A stretch of DNA of 64,000 nt from a virus. Below the pieces are notes generated by a model. The model made no database searches. It was not told the DNA's origin and saw only the letters and a list, made by a program, of their open reading frames with translations. The DNA lies in the IMG/VR virus record IMGVR_UViG_3300042924_006768, positions 1-64,000 of that record; one strand, given 5' to 3'. This document shows positions 15,389-24,103 of this stretch, piece after piece (the first letter of the stretch is position 1; each line of letters begins with the position of its first letter). The translations under genes and the position numbers were made by a program.

Positions 15389-15582
15389 TTTTGATTTTCT
15401 ATTTTATTTTCATTCATATTTTTTCCCATCCTTTCATAATCCTGAATAAGTTGTTCAACGATTTTATCTAAAACATCGTTTCCTTCTTCTTTTTGAGATA
15501 GGTAATGTGATAGGTGGACATCTTTCGTTTCTTTCCACCCCTTTGTGTTGGTTAGAGTTACTCTTAGTTTTAGTGATTCCAT
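15376..15582 (-). CDS. Hypothetical protein
   Basis: A 68-residue charged protein starting MESLKLRVTLTNTKGW. No family is recognised. It is the first gene of the operon containing DUF3310 and the Dam-like methyltransferase. Confidence 0.6.
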   Translation of the reverse strand: MESLKLRVTLTNTKGWKETKDVHLSHYLSQKEEGNDVLDKIVEQLIQDYERMGKNMNENKIENQKWRP

Positions 15583-15604
15583 ATTAGTATTTTGATTTTG
15601 ACAA

Positions 15605-15640
15605 TAAAAAAAGGTTCTAACTTTTGGTCAGAACCTTTCT
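15605..15640 (-). terminator. Rho-independent terminator after the lipoprotein gene
   Basis: A 9-bp stem AAAGGTTCT/AGAACCTTT with an 11-nt loop, T-rich on the minus strand, lies about 20 nt after the lipoprotein stop. Confidence 0.85.
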
Positions 15641-15658
15641 CATTTGGTTTTTAATTTC

Positions 15659-16921
15659 TTATAGTCCCAATAATAGATTTGCTTGTTCTGTCCAAGTCCA
15701 ATTGAATGTTGATTTGTTTGCACCAATTGTTCTAGTTGCAACATTAGTAGCAAAAGCACTCGTACCATTTCTAAACACGGTACTCAATGTTACATTTACT
15801 GGAAGTATAACTTGTAAGTTTGAGAAAGTCAAAACTCCTGATGTTAAATTATCTGTTGAACAAGTAGAATTTGTTGGGTTTGATATTGATAAGTCACCTC
15901 TACCCGCAATAGCTGGGTCAACGAAATCACGGAAGAATATGTTTTCGAATGTTCCTCTTGGACAAGCTCTAAAGTCACCCAATTCAGCTTCAGGACTTCC
16001 AATTACAGAACCATTTCTTATAGTGTGAGATGCCATCAAAGTACCTTCAGGTCCATCAATTTCTAAAGCATGGTCAGTTGCACTACCACAAATTACAATA
16101 AAATTATTTAATGTTCCAGCCCAAGCTTGGTCTGTGTCAATTGCATCGTCACCTGAAAACCATACAATAAGGTTTGTTACATTTACAGTTCCACCAAAGA
16201 ACTCAATACCATCATCTTGATTACCAACGATTTCAATATTCTCAATTGTTGTTCCATTACCAACACCACCAAGTGTTAAACCATTGATTTCGTTACCATT
16301 ACCAATGTTTGCGCCTCCGTGTCGAATAGATATATATTTCATAACACCAGAGTTATCACTAACATCATTTCCACCATATAAACCATTAGGGTCAGTAGTA
16401 GGAATACCTTCGATTTGGATTTCATTAGCTGAAGCTGAGATTGGTGCTTTTCCTAATATAATAACACCACCCCATAATCCTTGTGTTGCGGGGTCAAGGT
16501 TTGGACTAATGAAAAGTCCAGCACCTACTTGTTCAGGTGTAATTTCATCTGCAACAGATGTGAAGATAATAGGTTTAGTTGGTGTACCAACAGCATTGAT
16601 TTTACCACCTCTTGCAACTAATAAAGCTGTTGCGTTTGCTCCTGTACCTGCTTGACCTTTGATAACTGTACCTGGTTCTATTGTTAGTGTAACACCATCC
16701 AATACCGTGATTCTTCCACCCAACTCATAAACATTGTCTGCTGTCCAAGTTGTGTTAGAACTAATGTTTGATGATATTACAACATTAGTTGTTGCTCCTT
16801 GACAAGTTCCATCAACACAAACTTGACCATTTGGACATACTGTATCAGCACAAGAATCTTTTTGTTTACAAGATTGTAAACTTGCTAATACAACGAAAAG
16901 TAAAATAAAAAGTTTTTTCAT
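15659..16921 (-). CDS. Surface-type lipoprotein with Cys-rich and beta-helix regions
   Basis: A 420-residue protein. Residues 1-18 are a type II signal peptide (MKKLFILLFVVLASLQSC) with the lipobox Cys at 18. The following KQKDS resembles the Q-K-D type surface-export signals of Bacteroidota lipoproteins. A Cys-rich EGF-like stretch (CADTVCPNGQVCVDGTC) comes next, then a long beta-helix-like region rich in G, N and I repeats (IENIEIVGNQDDGIEFFGGT). Closely similar proteins are host cell-envelope proteins of flavobacteria as far as I recognise them. GC-richer codon use and a private terminator suggest a host-derived cargo gene. It might modify the infected cell surface, for instance by receptor masking; that is inference. 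Confidence 0.85.
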   Translation of the reverse strand: MKKLFILLFVVLASLQSCKQKDSCADTVCPNGQVCVDGTCQGATTNVVISSNISSNTTWTADNVYELGGRITVLDGVTLTIEPGTVIKGQAGTGANATALLVARGGKINAVGTPTKPIIFTSVADEITPEQVGAGLFISPNLDPATQGLWGGVIILGKAPISASANEIQIEGIPTTDPNGLYGGNDVSDNSGVMKYISIRHGGANIGNGNEINGLTLGGVGNGTTIENIEIVGNQDDGIEFFGGTVNVTNLIVWFSGDDAIDTDQAWAGTLNNFIVICGSATDHALEIDGPEGTLMASHTIRNGSVIGSPEAELGDFRACPRGTFENIFFRDFVDPAIAGRGDLSISNPTNSTCSTDNLTSGVLTFSNLQVILPVNVTLSTVFRNGTSAFATNVATRTIGANKSTFNWTWTEQANLLLGL

Positions 16922-16991
16922 AAAATTGTTTTATTGGTTTATTAACTTTTAATAATTAATTTAACACAACCAAATAATCCAATTTCCAATA

Positions 16992-17552
16992 TTACCTTAT
17001 TGCTAAGTTTTTTGACTGAAAAATATACGACAATACCTTTCTTTTCATCAATGGTAACAAAGTTTCCTCGAATGGAACTTCTTTATCACAATGAATATAA
17101 AATGTTGGTAACTCATTTTCAGTTGATATAAGGTGAGTATAAAAGTTGGGGTCTTCAATTTGTTTGAAGGTTGTCTTATTTTCACCTTTGTGTTTTCTAA
17201 TATTGTACTCCCAAATGTCTATCAAATTACTAGATTTGGTATAGAAATAACCTTTCTTGGAAGTCAAATTATCTTCGTTTAATATAGATACAACCTCAAT
17301 TGCATCATAAACTATTGTCCAAACAGATTTAATGATGTCAAAGTAATCTTGTAGTTTGGCATCACTATATTTTAATATCTTTATAAGTTCAGTTTCTTCG
17401 TGTATGGTTAAGATTGGTCTGTCCTTAGTTTTCAGGTCAGCAAGTGTTATCTCATCGTCAACATTGAGTAATGACTTATCTGTATATAATATTTGATTCT
17501 TTGATAATAGATTTCGAATGTTTGCTAAATGGAGGGTAATTTCCGTGAACAT
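16992..17552 (-). CDS. Conserved phage hypothetical protein, probable 3' part of a split gene
   Basis: A 186-residue soluble protein starting MFTEITLHLANIRNLL. Its start lies 27 nt inside the preceding short ORF in another frame, without a clear ribosome binding site. Together the two look like one protein of a type I associate with T4-like marine phages (a DWIFEG...DAE...YVLL N-terminus followed by FTEITLHLANI). A -1 frameshift in the overlap would join them. No enzymatic motif is visible. Confidence 0.6.
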   Translation of the reverse strand: MFTEITLHLANIRNLLSKNQILYTDKSLLNVDDEITLADLKTKDRPILTIHEETELIKILKYSDAKLQDYFDIIKSVWTIVYDAIEVVSILNEDNLTSKKGYFYTKSSNLIDIWEYNIRKHKGENKTTFKQIEDPNFYTHLISTENELPTFYIHCDKEVPFEETLLPLMKRKVLSYIFQSKNLAIR

Positions 17553-17668
17553 TGTTTGTTCAGTTTTTGGAAATAACCTAAGAGGACATATTCTTTTAAT
17601 TCAGCGTCAATGACACCTTCGAATATCCAATCTGTACTCATAACAAACTTTAATTTATTCTTCTTCAT
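17525..17668 (-). CDS. Short ORF, probable 5' part of a split gene
   Basis: A 47-residue ORF starting MKKNKLKFVMSTDWIFEG and ending in TAG within the next gene. The run VLLGYFQKLNKQ near its end, followed in the -1 frame by the 16992-17552 protein, suggests a broken or programmed-shift gene. The A5 run in CCAAAAACTG could allow an AAA-to-AAA slip by -1. It may also be a separate small gene. Confidence 0.5.
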   Translation of the reverse strand: MKKNKLKFVMSTDWIFEGVIDAELKEYVLLGYFQKLNKQCSRKLPSI

Positions 17669-17703
17669 ACTCAAAATATAATTAAAGTTTTATCTAAAAT
17701 AAA

Positions 17704-19098
17704 CTAGTTCATTCTCATTATGACAAAAGTATATTTCTTACCATCAGGAGTTGTTACAGTTTGTTCATCATATCTTCCATCATAAGAAGCCATAACACCC
17801 AAACCATCACTATCTACAATATCAGTTGCAACCCCTTTTATATCAACATACTCTTTCAAATCCCTACCCAATTCTTTTAACCAATCTACTGGGTCTGTTC
17901 GTCTAACAATGGATTCAACTTTTTCGTCAATCATTTCTTCACTTGGTTCAGTATCAGGTTCAATACCATCAAGTTCCTCTTGAGCTTTCTCAATATTATC
18001 TTCTATTTCTTCAATTTCACTTTCCAAATCAGCTATTTCATCTTCGTCCTCAGTTCCTTCTAATTCTTCTTGTTTTTGAGATTTTAATTCTTCCATTTCG
18101 TTGATGTAGTTCTCAAGTTGTTCTTGTCTTTCCTCTTGTTCAGTTGTTAATTCATAATCATCTTCATCGAAATATATATCAGGATTTTCACGAACATCAT
18201 CATAATACCAATCTCTCATTTCATCTCTGATTTGGTCTTTATCTAAATTATCTTCAATCAAATATTGATTAATTCCATCAATACCAATATCCTCGATTAA
18301 TTGTTCTTGATTCTCGATTGCGGCCTCATAAACATCATCCCAATAACCAACAGTGTATTCTTGACCCCTTAAACCAATAACCTCAAAATTGTTCAAGTCA
18401 CCATAAGAACGATAAGATTGTGGTATAAGATAATATACATCAGCTATACCCTCTTGTAATTCCTCAATTTCATTCTGTAAGTCAGTAATCCTATCATATA
18501 TTTCTTCCCTTTCTTCAGAATCCATTTCCAATCCTTGACCTTCTTCAACTAGTCTTTCAATTTCTTCGTTTTTAGCTTTAATTTCATTTTTAGTATTTTC
18601 ATCCATTTCATTTAAGTCACCCTCACCTACCAAATAATCGAACAAAGCATTTGCCGCCAATCCTTCATCATCAATCTTTGGATTATCCAAGTCCCACTCT
18701 CCATCTTGTCTCCTCTCATCAGCATCAGCCAATTTAGCCAACTCCTCTCTTCTAATTCTCATTTTTTCGATTGGGGTATTATAATCAGTTACATATCCTT
18801 TAACCACCGTGTTACCCAAACTACTAATTTGTGTACTACTGATATTCAATCGTCCAGTAATTACAGCAACATTACCCAAATCTTTAATCGGAGTTCCACT
18901 TAAATTAACATCTCCAACAACATATAATGGTTTCCCACCAAACTTTTTAATACCAGTAACCTTTGAGTTATATGAAGCTAACTTCAATAGTTCCTCATAT
19001 TGTTTAGCAGTAATCTCATAATAGTCACCTTCATTTTGTTCTTTAAGGATTTTAATTAGGTTTTTTGCCTGACTTTCGGCTATAATAATTTTTTTCAT
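17704..19098 (-). CDS. Probable packaged protein: targeting peptide, LRR-like strip, acidic coiled coil
   Basis: A 464-residue protein. It begins MKKIIIAESQAKNLIKILKE, a variant of the shared N-terminal peptide, with LKE as a likely (L/I)-x-E cleavage site. Residues about 55-105 are short leucine-rich/beta-strip repeats (VNLSGTPIKDLGNV, LNISSTQISSLGNT). Residues about 165-420 are extremely acidic and predicted coiled coil (EEIERLVEEG, ELKSQKQEELEG). A basic C-terminal domain follows. Such composition fits a prohead core or internal protein. A GTATTTAT motif is 30 nt upstream. Function inferred only from the leader and composition. Confidence 0.65.
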   Translation of the reverse strand: MKKIIIAESQAKNLIKILKEQNEGDYYEITAKQYEELLKLASYNSKVTGIKKFGGKPLYVVGDVNLSGTPIKDLGNVAVITGRLNISSTQISSLGNTVVKGYVTDYNTPIEKMRIRREELAKLADADERRQDGEWDLDNPKIDDEGLAANALFDYLVGEGDLNEMDENTKNEIKAKNEEIERLVEEGQGLEMDSEEREEIYDRITDLQNEIEELQEGIADVYYLIPQSYRSYGDLNNFEVIGLRGQEYTVGYWDDVYEAAIENQEQLIEDIGIDGINQYLIEDNLDKDQIRDEMRDWYYDDVRENPDIYFDEDDYELTTEQEERQEQLENYINEMEELKSQKQEELEGTEDEDEIADLESEIEEIEDNIEKAQEELDGIEPDTEPSEEMIDEKVESIVRRTDPVDWLKELGRDLKEYVDIKGVATDIVDSDGLGVMASYDGRYDEQTVTTPDGKKYTFVIMRMN

Positions 19099-19127
19099 AT
19101 TGTCAAATAAGGTTTTATTTACATAAT

Positions 19128-19135
19128 ATAAATAC
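19128..19135 (-). promoter_or_regulatory. Candidate late-promoter motif GTATTTAT
   Basis: Minus-strand GTATTTAT, 30 nt before the 17704-19098 gene. It is arranged divergently, 5 nt from a plus-strand copy. Confidence 0.45.
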
Positions 19136-19140
19136 TTAAG

Positions 19141-19148
19141 ATATTTAT
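19141..19148 (+). promoter_or_regulatory. Candidate late-promoter motif ATATTTAT
   Basis: Plus-strand ATATTTAT, 43 nt before the 19191-19349 gene, back to back with the minus-strand motif at 19128-19135, so one intergenic region may fire both ways. Confidence 0.4.
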
Positions 19149-19190
19149 TAATGAAGTTGACTTCATAACAAAAATTAAAACAAAAGGATT

Positions 19191-19349
19191 ATGGCTGGAT
19201 GCGGATGTAAAAACAAACCACAAGGTCAACCTGCCCCTTCAACACCACCACCTGCTAACAACCAAACAACTAGTCAGAGACAGGTGACTAACAACAACAT
19301 TCAAGAATCAATCAAAAAGGTTGTTGAGAAGTACTACAACAAAAGATAA
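19191..19349 (+). CDS. Small conserved phage protein (MAGCGC type)
   Basis: A 52-residue protein starting MAGCGCKNKPQ, followed by a Pro/Thr/Asn-rich linker and a C-terminal helix IQESIKKVVEKYYNKR. I recognise this layout (Cys-Gly-Cys start, disordered middle, YY-containing helix) as a recurrent small protein of T4-like marine phages with no known function. AAAGGA precedes the ATG and a strong terminator follows, so it is a monocistronic unit. Confidence 0.75.
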   Translation: MAGCGCKNKPQGQPAPSTPPPANNQTTSQRQVTNNNIQESIKKVVEKYYNKR

Positions 19350-19378
19350 CTTCACTGAAGGGAAGGTACGAACTTTGA

Positions 19379-19405
19379 AGGGGACAATCAATGTCCCTTT
19401 TTTTA
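19379..19405 (+). terminator. Rho-independent terminator
   Basis: Stem GGGACA/TGTCCC with a 5-nt loop and a run of eight T, 30 nt after the 19191-19349 stop. Confidence 0.9.
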
Positions 19406-19438
19406 TTTTACTATTTAAGATAATAATTTTTTTGTTTA

Positions 19439-19446
19439 TACATTTG
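19439..19446 (+). promoter_or_regulatory. Possible host-type -7 box TACATTTG
   Basis: TACATTTG fits the Bacteroidota TAnnTTTG box and ends 11 nt before the start of the 19458 gene. The expected -33 TTTG is only TTTA, so the call is weak. Confidence 0.35.
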
Positions 19447-19457
19447 ATAAAAAAATT

Positions 19458-20288
19458 ATGAAGTATATTAATAGATTATCAAAAGAAGGTTTTGTAAACC
19501 TATTCGCTGACTTTATTGTCAAAAATGTAAACCCAAACTTTACCTCAAGATTTCAAGTTGTTGATTTTAAATCATTCTTGGTTGTTTATGGTGCAACAAA
19601 CTCAGATGAAGTTTTAGATTTAAATAAGTTAAGAGATTTATTTGTTGAAAAGAATCCTGATTTATTAACCTATCTTAATCTTAAACATATCAATATAATT
19701 GATTTAATAGATTATAGAGAACCGCTTTCCCCAAACGAATATTACTTTGAATATCATAAAAGTGATAGACCTATTTTCCACCAACAGGTAATCAATGAAG
19801 TTAATAGAGATAGTAAAAATGATTACAACAAAGAGTTCCTAAATAATATTAACTTTACAGACAAATTGGAACTAGAGTTCTATTCCCCATTCATCCCTGA
19901 GAACCTTAAAATATTCAACACAACGAACTTTCTTTCTGTTTCCTCATCATTCCCTTATGGATATAGTTTAAACCTTGGTAGAAGAGAATTGTATTATGGT
20001 GAACATATTTGCAATCAATTATTTAACTTACTTGAAACAGATAAAATTATATTTAAGTATTCTTCAGTTATTAATAGTGAAGACGATTTTAACATTGAGG
20101 TAACTTGTGATTCAATTTATACACCAGAGAAAATTAAGTCATTAATATTAGATGTATTTGATTTCAACTTGAATAAGTTTGCAAATGACTATATAAAAGA
20201 TTATGATGTTGAAAGAGATATTGATAATCAATTAGGTGAGAAACCTTGGTTGGTTAAAGATAGAATGAAAGATTTGGTTATATTCTAA
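19458..20288 (+). CDS. Conserved hypothetical protein
   Basis: A 276-residue soluble protein of no recognised family. Visible features are LINRLSK-like start (MKYINRLSKEGFVN), an aromatic middle (NEYYFEYHKSD), SVSSSFPYGYSLNLGRRELYYGEH near residue 170, and a terminal KPWLVKDRMKDLVIF. The layout suggests a globular alpha/beta protein. It is an isolated plus-strand gene bounded by terminators on both sides. Confidence 0.65.
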   Translation: MKYINRLSKEGFVNLFADFIVKNVNPNFTSRFQVVDFKSFLVVYGATNSDEVLDLNKLRDLFVEKNPDLLTYLNLKHINIIDLIDYREPLSPNEYYFEYHKSDRPIFHQQVINEVNRDSKNDYNKEFLNNINFTDKLELEFYSPFIPENLKIFNTTNFLSVSSSFPYGYSLNLGRRELYYGEHICNQLFNLLETDKIIFKYSSVINSEDDFNIEVTCDSIYTPEKIKSLILDVFDFNLNKFANDYIKDYDVERDIDNQLGEKPWLVKDRMKDLVIF

Positions 20289-20290
20289 AT

Positions 20291-20322
20291 GATAATGTCC
20301 CCTAATATTGGGGACATTTTTT
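20291..20322 (+). terminator. Rho-independent terminator between convergent genes
   Basis: A perfect 9-bp stem AATGTCCCC/GGGGACATT with a 7-nt loop, followed by T6 on the plus strand. It ends the 19458-20288 gene and, being palindromic, may also stop the convergent glutaredoxin transcript. Confidence 0.9.
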
Positions 20323-20608
20323 ATTGTAAGAACTTTTTGATAATTTCCAATCCTTCTTCTAATTCGTTGAAATCCTCTTCAGGTGCAAATAACATTGGTA
20401 TGGGTTCGTCACTCTCGGATTCATCTACCAACATAAATGCTGGAACAAAATCTTTTCCTGTTAATTCGACAAACATATCAAACTCGTCACTATATTCATC
20501 GATATCTCTATCATAGAACTCAATGCCATTTTGAACTAACAAATCTTTGAAGTCCGTACAGTGGGGACATCCCTTCATTGTGTATAATATGACTAATTTA
20601 TTATCCAT
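20321..20608 (-). CDS. Glutaredoxin-like protein
   Basis: A 95-residue thioredoxin-fold protein with the active site CPHC at residues 14-17 (MKGCPHCTDF) and the cis-Pro region DFVPAFML. T4-type glutaredoxins supply electrons to ribonucleotide reductase; no reductase gene lies in this window. It overlaps the thioredoxin gene by 8 nt. An acidic loop (DESESDEP) is inserted before the last helix. Confidence 0.9.
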   Translation of the reverse strand: MDNKLVILYTMKGCPHCTDFKDLLVQNGIEFYDRDIDEYSDEFDMFVELTGKDFVPAFMLVDESESDEPIPMLFAPEEDFNELEEGLEIIKKFLQ

Positions 20609-20909
20609 TAATAATATTATTTATAACACCTTTTAATTCATTCTCTGACATCATACCTGGTTTTGAAAATACTTCACCACCATTATTAAATGCTTTTGTT
20701 GTTGGTACAGCACGAATACCTAGTTCAACAGCATATTCACCATTTTCTTCAACATTCATCGTATACATTGGTATATTTGTACTTTCCGCAACTTTTTCGA
20801 ATGTTGGTTTATACATTCGACACGGGCCACAAAAGGTTGCCCAAAAGTCAACAATCACTGGTTCTCCAGCTTCTATTTTCGATTTCAATTCACTACTTGT
20901 AATTTCCAT
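20601..20909 (-). CDS. Thioredoxin
   Basis: A 102-residue thioredoxin with active site WATFCGPCRMYKP and cis-Pro in IRAVPTTKAF. Size and fold are complete. It is coupled by overlap to the glutaredoxin gene, so the pair forms a small redox operon, probably feeding phage deoxynucleotide synthesis. Thr replaces the usual Glu/Trp residue before the CGPC site, a mild variation. Confidence 0.93.
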   Translation of the reverse strand: MEITSSELKSKIEAGEPVIVDFWATFCGPCRMYKPTFEKVAESTNIPMYTMNVEENGEYAVELGIRAVPTTKAFNNGGEVFSKPGMMSENELKGVINNIING

Positions 20910-21220
20910 TATTTATTAAGTTTTATTAAGTTATGTAAGGTAAACTCCGCAACATTCAATCTATCAGTTGTGGTTAGAATAAATATATCTTCAGCCTTTT
21001 TTATGTAAATAAGAATACCATTTGAGTCGTACTCCACCAATCTATCAAGTTCCACAATTTTACCCTCCACAACTTGTTTATTAACAAAAATCAAATGAGA
21101 TTTACTTAAAAACTTATCCAAGTTTTCTTTAGAAATATTTTCATTTTTTATATATAATGAAGATGGGATTTGTTTAAATCTTTCTTTGAATATGTCGTTA
21201 ATTCTTGTTCTACTTGTCAT
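20909..21220 (-). CDS. Hypothetical protein
   Basis: A 103-residue protein starting MTSRTRINDIFKERF. It has an alternating alpha/beta pattern with no recognised motif. It overlaps both neighbours by 1-4 nt (thioredoxin, PcfJ-like), so it is co-translated with them. Confidence 0.6.
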   Translation of the reverse strand: MTSRTRINDIFKERFKQIPSSLYIKNENISKENLDKFLSKSHLIFVNKQVVEGKIVELDRLVEYDSNGILIYIKKAEDIFILTTTDRLNVAEFTLHNLIKLNK

Positions 21221-22941
21221 AATATGTCTAAGGTTGGGTGATAAATGTTTTTTACAGGATTATTGGTAAATGTTACTATTTTTCTTGGAGGTAACTTACT
21301 AGTTGTTCCATTATACAATTGAGCTTTGAGGTTATCCTCAACAAATATTAAATGCGACATAAATGTTTTTCCCCCATATTTAATTTCAACTTCAGGTAAT
21401 TTGAATATATCATTCTCCAAAGTATAAAACATTCTGGTATCAAGTTCAATCAAAACTTTTGTCCAAGTTTCATCCAATTTTTCATTATGTCTCCCTAATG
21501 ATTGAACACGATTGAATCTAATTTTGTTAAAATTGTCTTCGATTTTATATTCAATTGTTGCTCTATTTCTCGAATTATTATCACCTTTCCTTAATGAAAT
21601 AATAATTGATGCTGGTTTATCAACATACGACCTAACACAATTGGATTGATTAAAACTTTCCATATTGTATTCTTTGGTCTCATTCAATAATACAGGATAA
21701 TAATCATCAATTGGTTCTTCGATATATTGTTTGAACTTTTCATCAAATATTCTTCTATATTGGGCAGAACTAAGTGAACCAATTTTTTCAGACCAAATGT
21801 AATGTTCTTCACTAAAACTATCATAATCTTTGGCTCTCCACATTACAGGTTCAAAGTTTTTTAACCTATTTTTATATCTAATGTGGTCTGTAAATGAATG
21901 AAAGTTGATTTCACCCCTAACAACTAACTTAAAAATCTCAAAACAATATCTAACTTCGGTTTTAGTGTAATCGTTTATATTAAGTTGTTGGTTGTTTAAA
22001 TAATTTTCCCAATCCATAAAGAAAGTTGTACTTTCAATTGTTTCTTTAATGAAATGGTCTGGTTGGGATAATATAAAATCTTTACCAAAAAATTCTAGTG
22101 CAAACTTCAAAGATTCCGTTCCATCTGTTGATGTTACATTGTGTAATACCCTTTTTACTTTATCACCAAACAATCCGTAGAAACCCATAAAGGCATCAAC
22201 AAACTTGAATTTGTGTTTTTTAAATATTTTTTTTGTAATCTGTGGAAATGTTCTGTTAAAGTACATCCAATTATTAGGAACTTTTACACCAATTCCATCT
22301 AAATATCGTTTATAAATGACATTGTCGTATCCATTGATATTCATATCAGTACCCGAAATATTTGATAGAAATATTCCTACAGCATCATTAACTTCTTTTC
22401 CTGATTGTTCAATTCTCTCAAAATCATTCAACCTCATACCTCTTATATGATTTATCCATAGTTGGATGAATGCCTGAATTGGTTTATTAGACCAATTGTT
22501 TTTTGTCAATAATTTTTTTGATTTTCGTTTAAGATGATAGTTTTTGATATGACCATTATAAAGACAATTCTGTTTAAAGTTATATGTTAAAAAATGACAT
22601 ATTGTATCTTTCTTAAAATATTTTTTACCAGCTTGTCTACCTTTAAAATAAACAAAAAATTTCATAGATACCTTGTCTTCAGTTTTTTCAACATAAAGTG
22701 AGGTTCTTTTGAAAATAATATGGGAACATAAGTTATTATAATTTTTAACATAGGATTCCTCGTCCAAAAATGTTTTGTCATAATCAAACTCTTTTCGTAA
22801 AACTGAAGGTGTAAAAAAACCAGACAACTCAGGTGAATCAGTTTTGTGACCACCCAATAAATCTTGTTCATCTATTTCACAATAATCTTTGTAGAGTAAA
22901 GTGTGATAACTTGATATGCTGAATTCGTATAACTTTTCCAT
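21217..22941 (-). CDS. PcfJ-like protein
   Basis: About 574 residues from the ATG at 22941 (MEKLYEFSISSY). An upstream in-frame start would fall inside the terminator hairpin of the preceding gene, so it was rejected. The C-terminal third carries the PcfJ signature: SFNQSNCVRSYVDKPASI, an RKGD turn and RATIEYKIED. PcfJ-like proteins are found on plasmids and phages; their role is unknown. The N-terminal part is large and helical. Confidence 0.7.
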   Translation of the reverse strand: MEKLYEFSISSYHTLLYKDYCEIDEQDLLGGHKTDSPELSGFFTPSVLRKEFDYDKTFLDEESYVKNYNNLCSHIIFKRTSLYVEKTEDKVSMKFFVYFKGRQAGKKYFKKDTICHFLTYNFKQNCLYNGHIKNYHLKRKSKKLLTKNNWSNKPIQAFIQLWINHIRGMRLNDFERIEQSGKEVNDAVGIFLSNISGTDMNINGYDNVIYKRYLDGIGVKVPNNWMYFNRTFPQITKKIFKKHKFKFVDAFMGFYGLFGDKVKRVLHNVTSTDGTESLKFALEFFGKDFILSQPDHFIKETIESTTFFMDWENYLNNQQLNINDYTKTEVRYCFEIFKLVVRGEINFHSFTDHIRYKNRLKNFEPVMWRAKDYDSFSEEHYIWSEKIGSLSSAQYRRIFDEKFKQYIEEPIDDYYPVLLNETKEYNMESFNQSNCVRSYVDKPASIIISLRKGDNNSRNRATIEYKIEDNFNKIRFNRVQSLGRHNEKLDETWTKVLIELDTRMFYTLENDIFKLPEVEIKYGGKTFMSHLIFVEDNLKAQLYNGTTSKLPPRKIVTFTNNPVKNIYHPTLDIL

Positions 22942-22949
22942 AATGAAAT

Positions 22950-22987
22950 TATAAAAAAAAGAGGAGAGATAATCAATCTCTCCCCTC
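22950..22987 (-). terminator. Rho-independent terminator after DUF932 gene
   Basis: Stem GGAGAGAT/ATCTCTCC with a 5-nt loop and eight T on the minus strand, between the DUF932 stop and the PcfJ-like start. Confidence 0.9.
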
Positions 22988-23000
22988 ACATTTTCAATCA

Positions 23001-23750
23001 CTACACCATAGTTTCAGCCAATGTCCAAAGTTTGGTATTCATTTGGTTTGCAGCCATAATATTTTTCAAACCTTTCAAGGATGTTTTTCTACCAGAGTTT
23101 GATTTGTAATCAACACCACCTCTGATGAACTTCTCTTGGATTACATTGAAAGTTGTCCAAAGGTCATCTTTGCTATCTTCAATTCTTTGTGGTGTGATAA
23201 GTTGCTCAAGGTTTAGTGTTGCAGGAACTGAACCCATTCCCCACTTGATGATTGATGCGTTTTTAGCAAACTCAATCTTCTCACCTTCAGTCAACATTCT
23301 ATCCATCATTTTATCAACTGAGTTTTGGATTAGAGGTAATTTCTTTGCAAAGCTCTCAGTCAATCTTTTTACTTCGTCAGAGTCAAAACCCATATGTCTT
23401 ACAGTGAATTGTTCAGCGGTTGAAGTTGGGACAACCAAACCATTGGAACATACTAACCTGAAGAGACCGGCACCAACCGTAAGAGCTGTAGTACCATTGT
23501 GAGAGTTTCTAACGATGGCCTCAACTAATGTGTCACCAACAGCAGGTAATTCACCATTACGGAATCTTAGTTCGTGTACACCATATGCACCTTTACCATT
23601 TTGTTTTACAGATGCAAGTTGCCATCCTTCGTTGGTGAAGTTTTCCATCAATTCGATTGTTGGAACGAATGAATACTTGTTTGACATTTTGGGGTCAGCA
23701 GAAGTAGAGAAGATTGCAGGAGCGATTGATTTGATGTCTTGGATTGTCAT
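23001..23750 (-). CDS. DUF932 (phage/plasmid-like) protein
   Basis: A 249-residue DUF932 protein. Typical features are the N-terminal SNKYSFVPTIELME, GAYGVHELRFRNG, then LFRLVCSNGLVVP and a helical C-terminal half. The family is common in phages and plasmids and no biochemical role is established. GC content is a little higher than in neighbouring hypothetical genes. It is flanked by a host-type promoter and a strong terminator, so it is an independent, probably early and highly expressed unit. Confidence 0.88.
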   Translation of the reverse strand: MTIQDIKSIAPAIFSTSADPKMSNKYSFVPTIELMENFTNEGWQLASVKQNGKGAYGVHELRFRNGELPAVGDTLVEAIVRNSHNGTTALTVGAGLFRLVCSNGLVVPTSTAEQFTVRHMGFDSDEVKRLTESFAKKLPLIQNSVDKMMDRMLTEGEKIEFAKNASIIKWGMGSVPATLNLEQLITPQRIEDSKDDLWTTFNVIQEKFIRGGVDYKSNSGRKTSLKGLKNIMAANQMNTKLWTLAETMV

Positions 23751-23785
23751 ATCTTTAAGTTTTTAGTGGTGAGTGATTGATAAGT

Positions 23786-23817
23786 CAAAGATACAACGAG
23801 GTTTTCTAATTTCCAAA
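23786..23817 (-). promoter_or_regulatory. Host-type (Bacteroidota) promoter
   Basis: On the minus strand TTTG, 20 nt, TATCTTTG, an exact fit to the Bacteroidota -33/-7 consensus. The -7 box ends 35 nt before the DUF932 start. Confidence 0.8.
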
Positions 23818-23818
23818 T

Positions 23819-24103
23819 CTAATTCAAAGAAATTAATCCATATTTTGTTTTTTGAAAGACACCATTGGTTAATAACACCTTCATATCAGGTTTTCCCTTC
23901 TTAATGTCCACAACGATTTCAATCAATTGTTTTTGAGTCAAAACAATATCCTCACCATTGTCAAGGTTCTTATAACATTGTTCCTCCACCTTTTTATAAA
24001 AAACTTCTTTGAGTTCGTCACCAATCAAATCAATCAATTCGTTGGGGTTACTCTCAAAGAAGTTTATAAAGTTCTTAATGTATATTTCAACATCAATATT
24101 CAT
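23819..24103 (-). CDS. Hypothetical protein
   Basis: A 94-residue acidic helical protein starting MNIDVEIYIKNFINFFE. No family is recognised. The gene ends close to the promoter that drives DUF932. Confidence 0.6.
   Translation of the reverse strand: MNIDVEIYIKNFINFFESNPNELIDLIGDELKEVFYKKVEEQCYKNLDNGEDIVLTQKQLIEIVVDIKKGKPDMKVLLTNGVFQKTKYGLISLN

Noticed and set aside
15624-16028. Plus-strand ORF antisense to the lipoprotein
   Set aside because: The minus-strand frame has a complete signal peptide and terminator; the antisense frame has no supporting feature.
21217-23001. Longer PcfJ-like start upstream of 22941
   Set aside because: The extra residues would be encoded by the terminator hairpin of the DUF932 gene.
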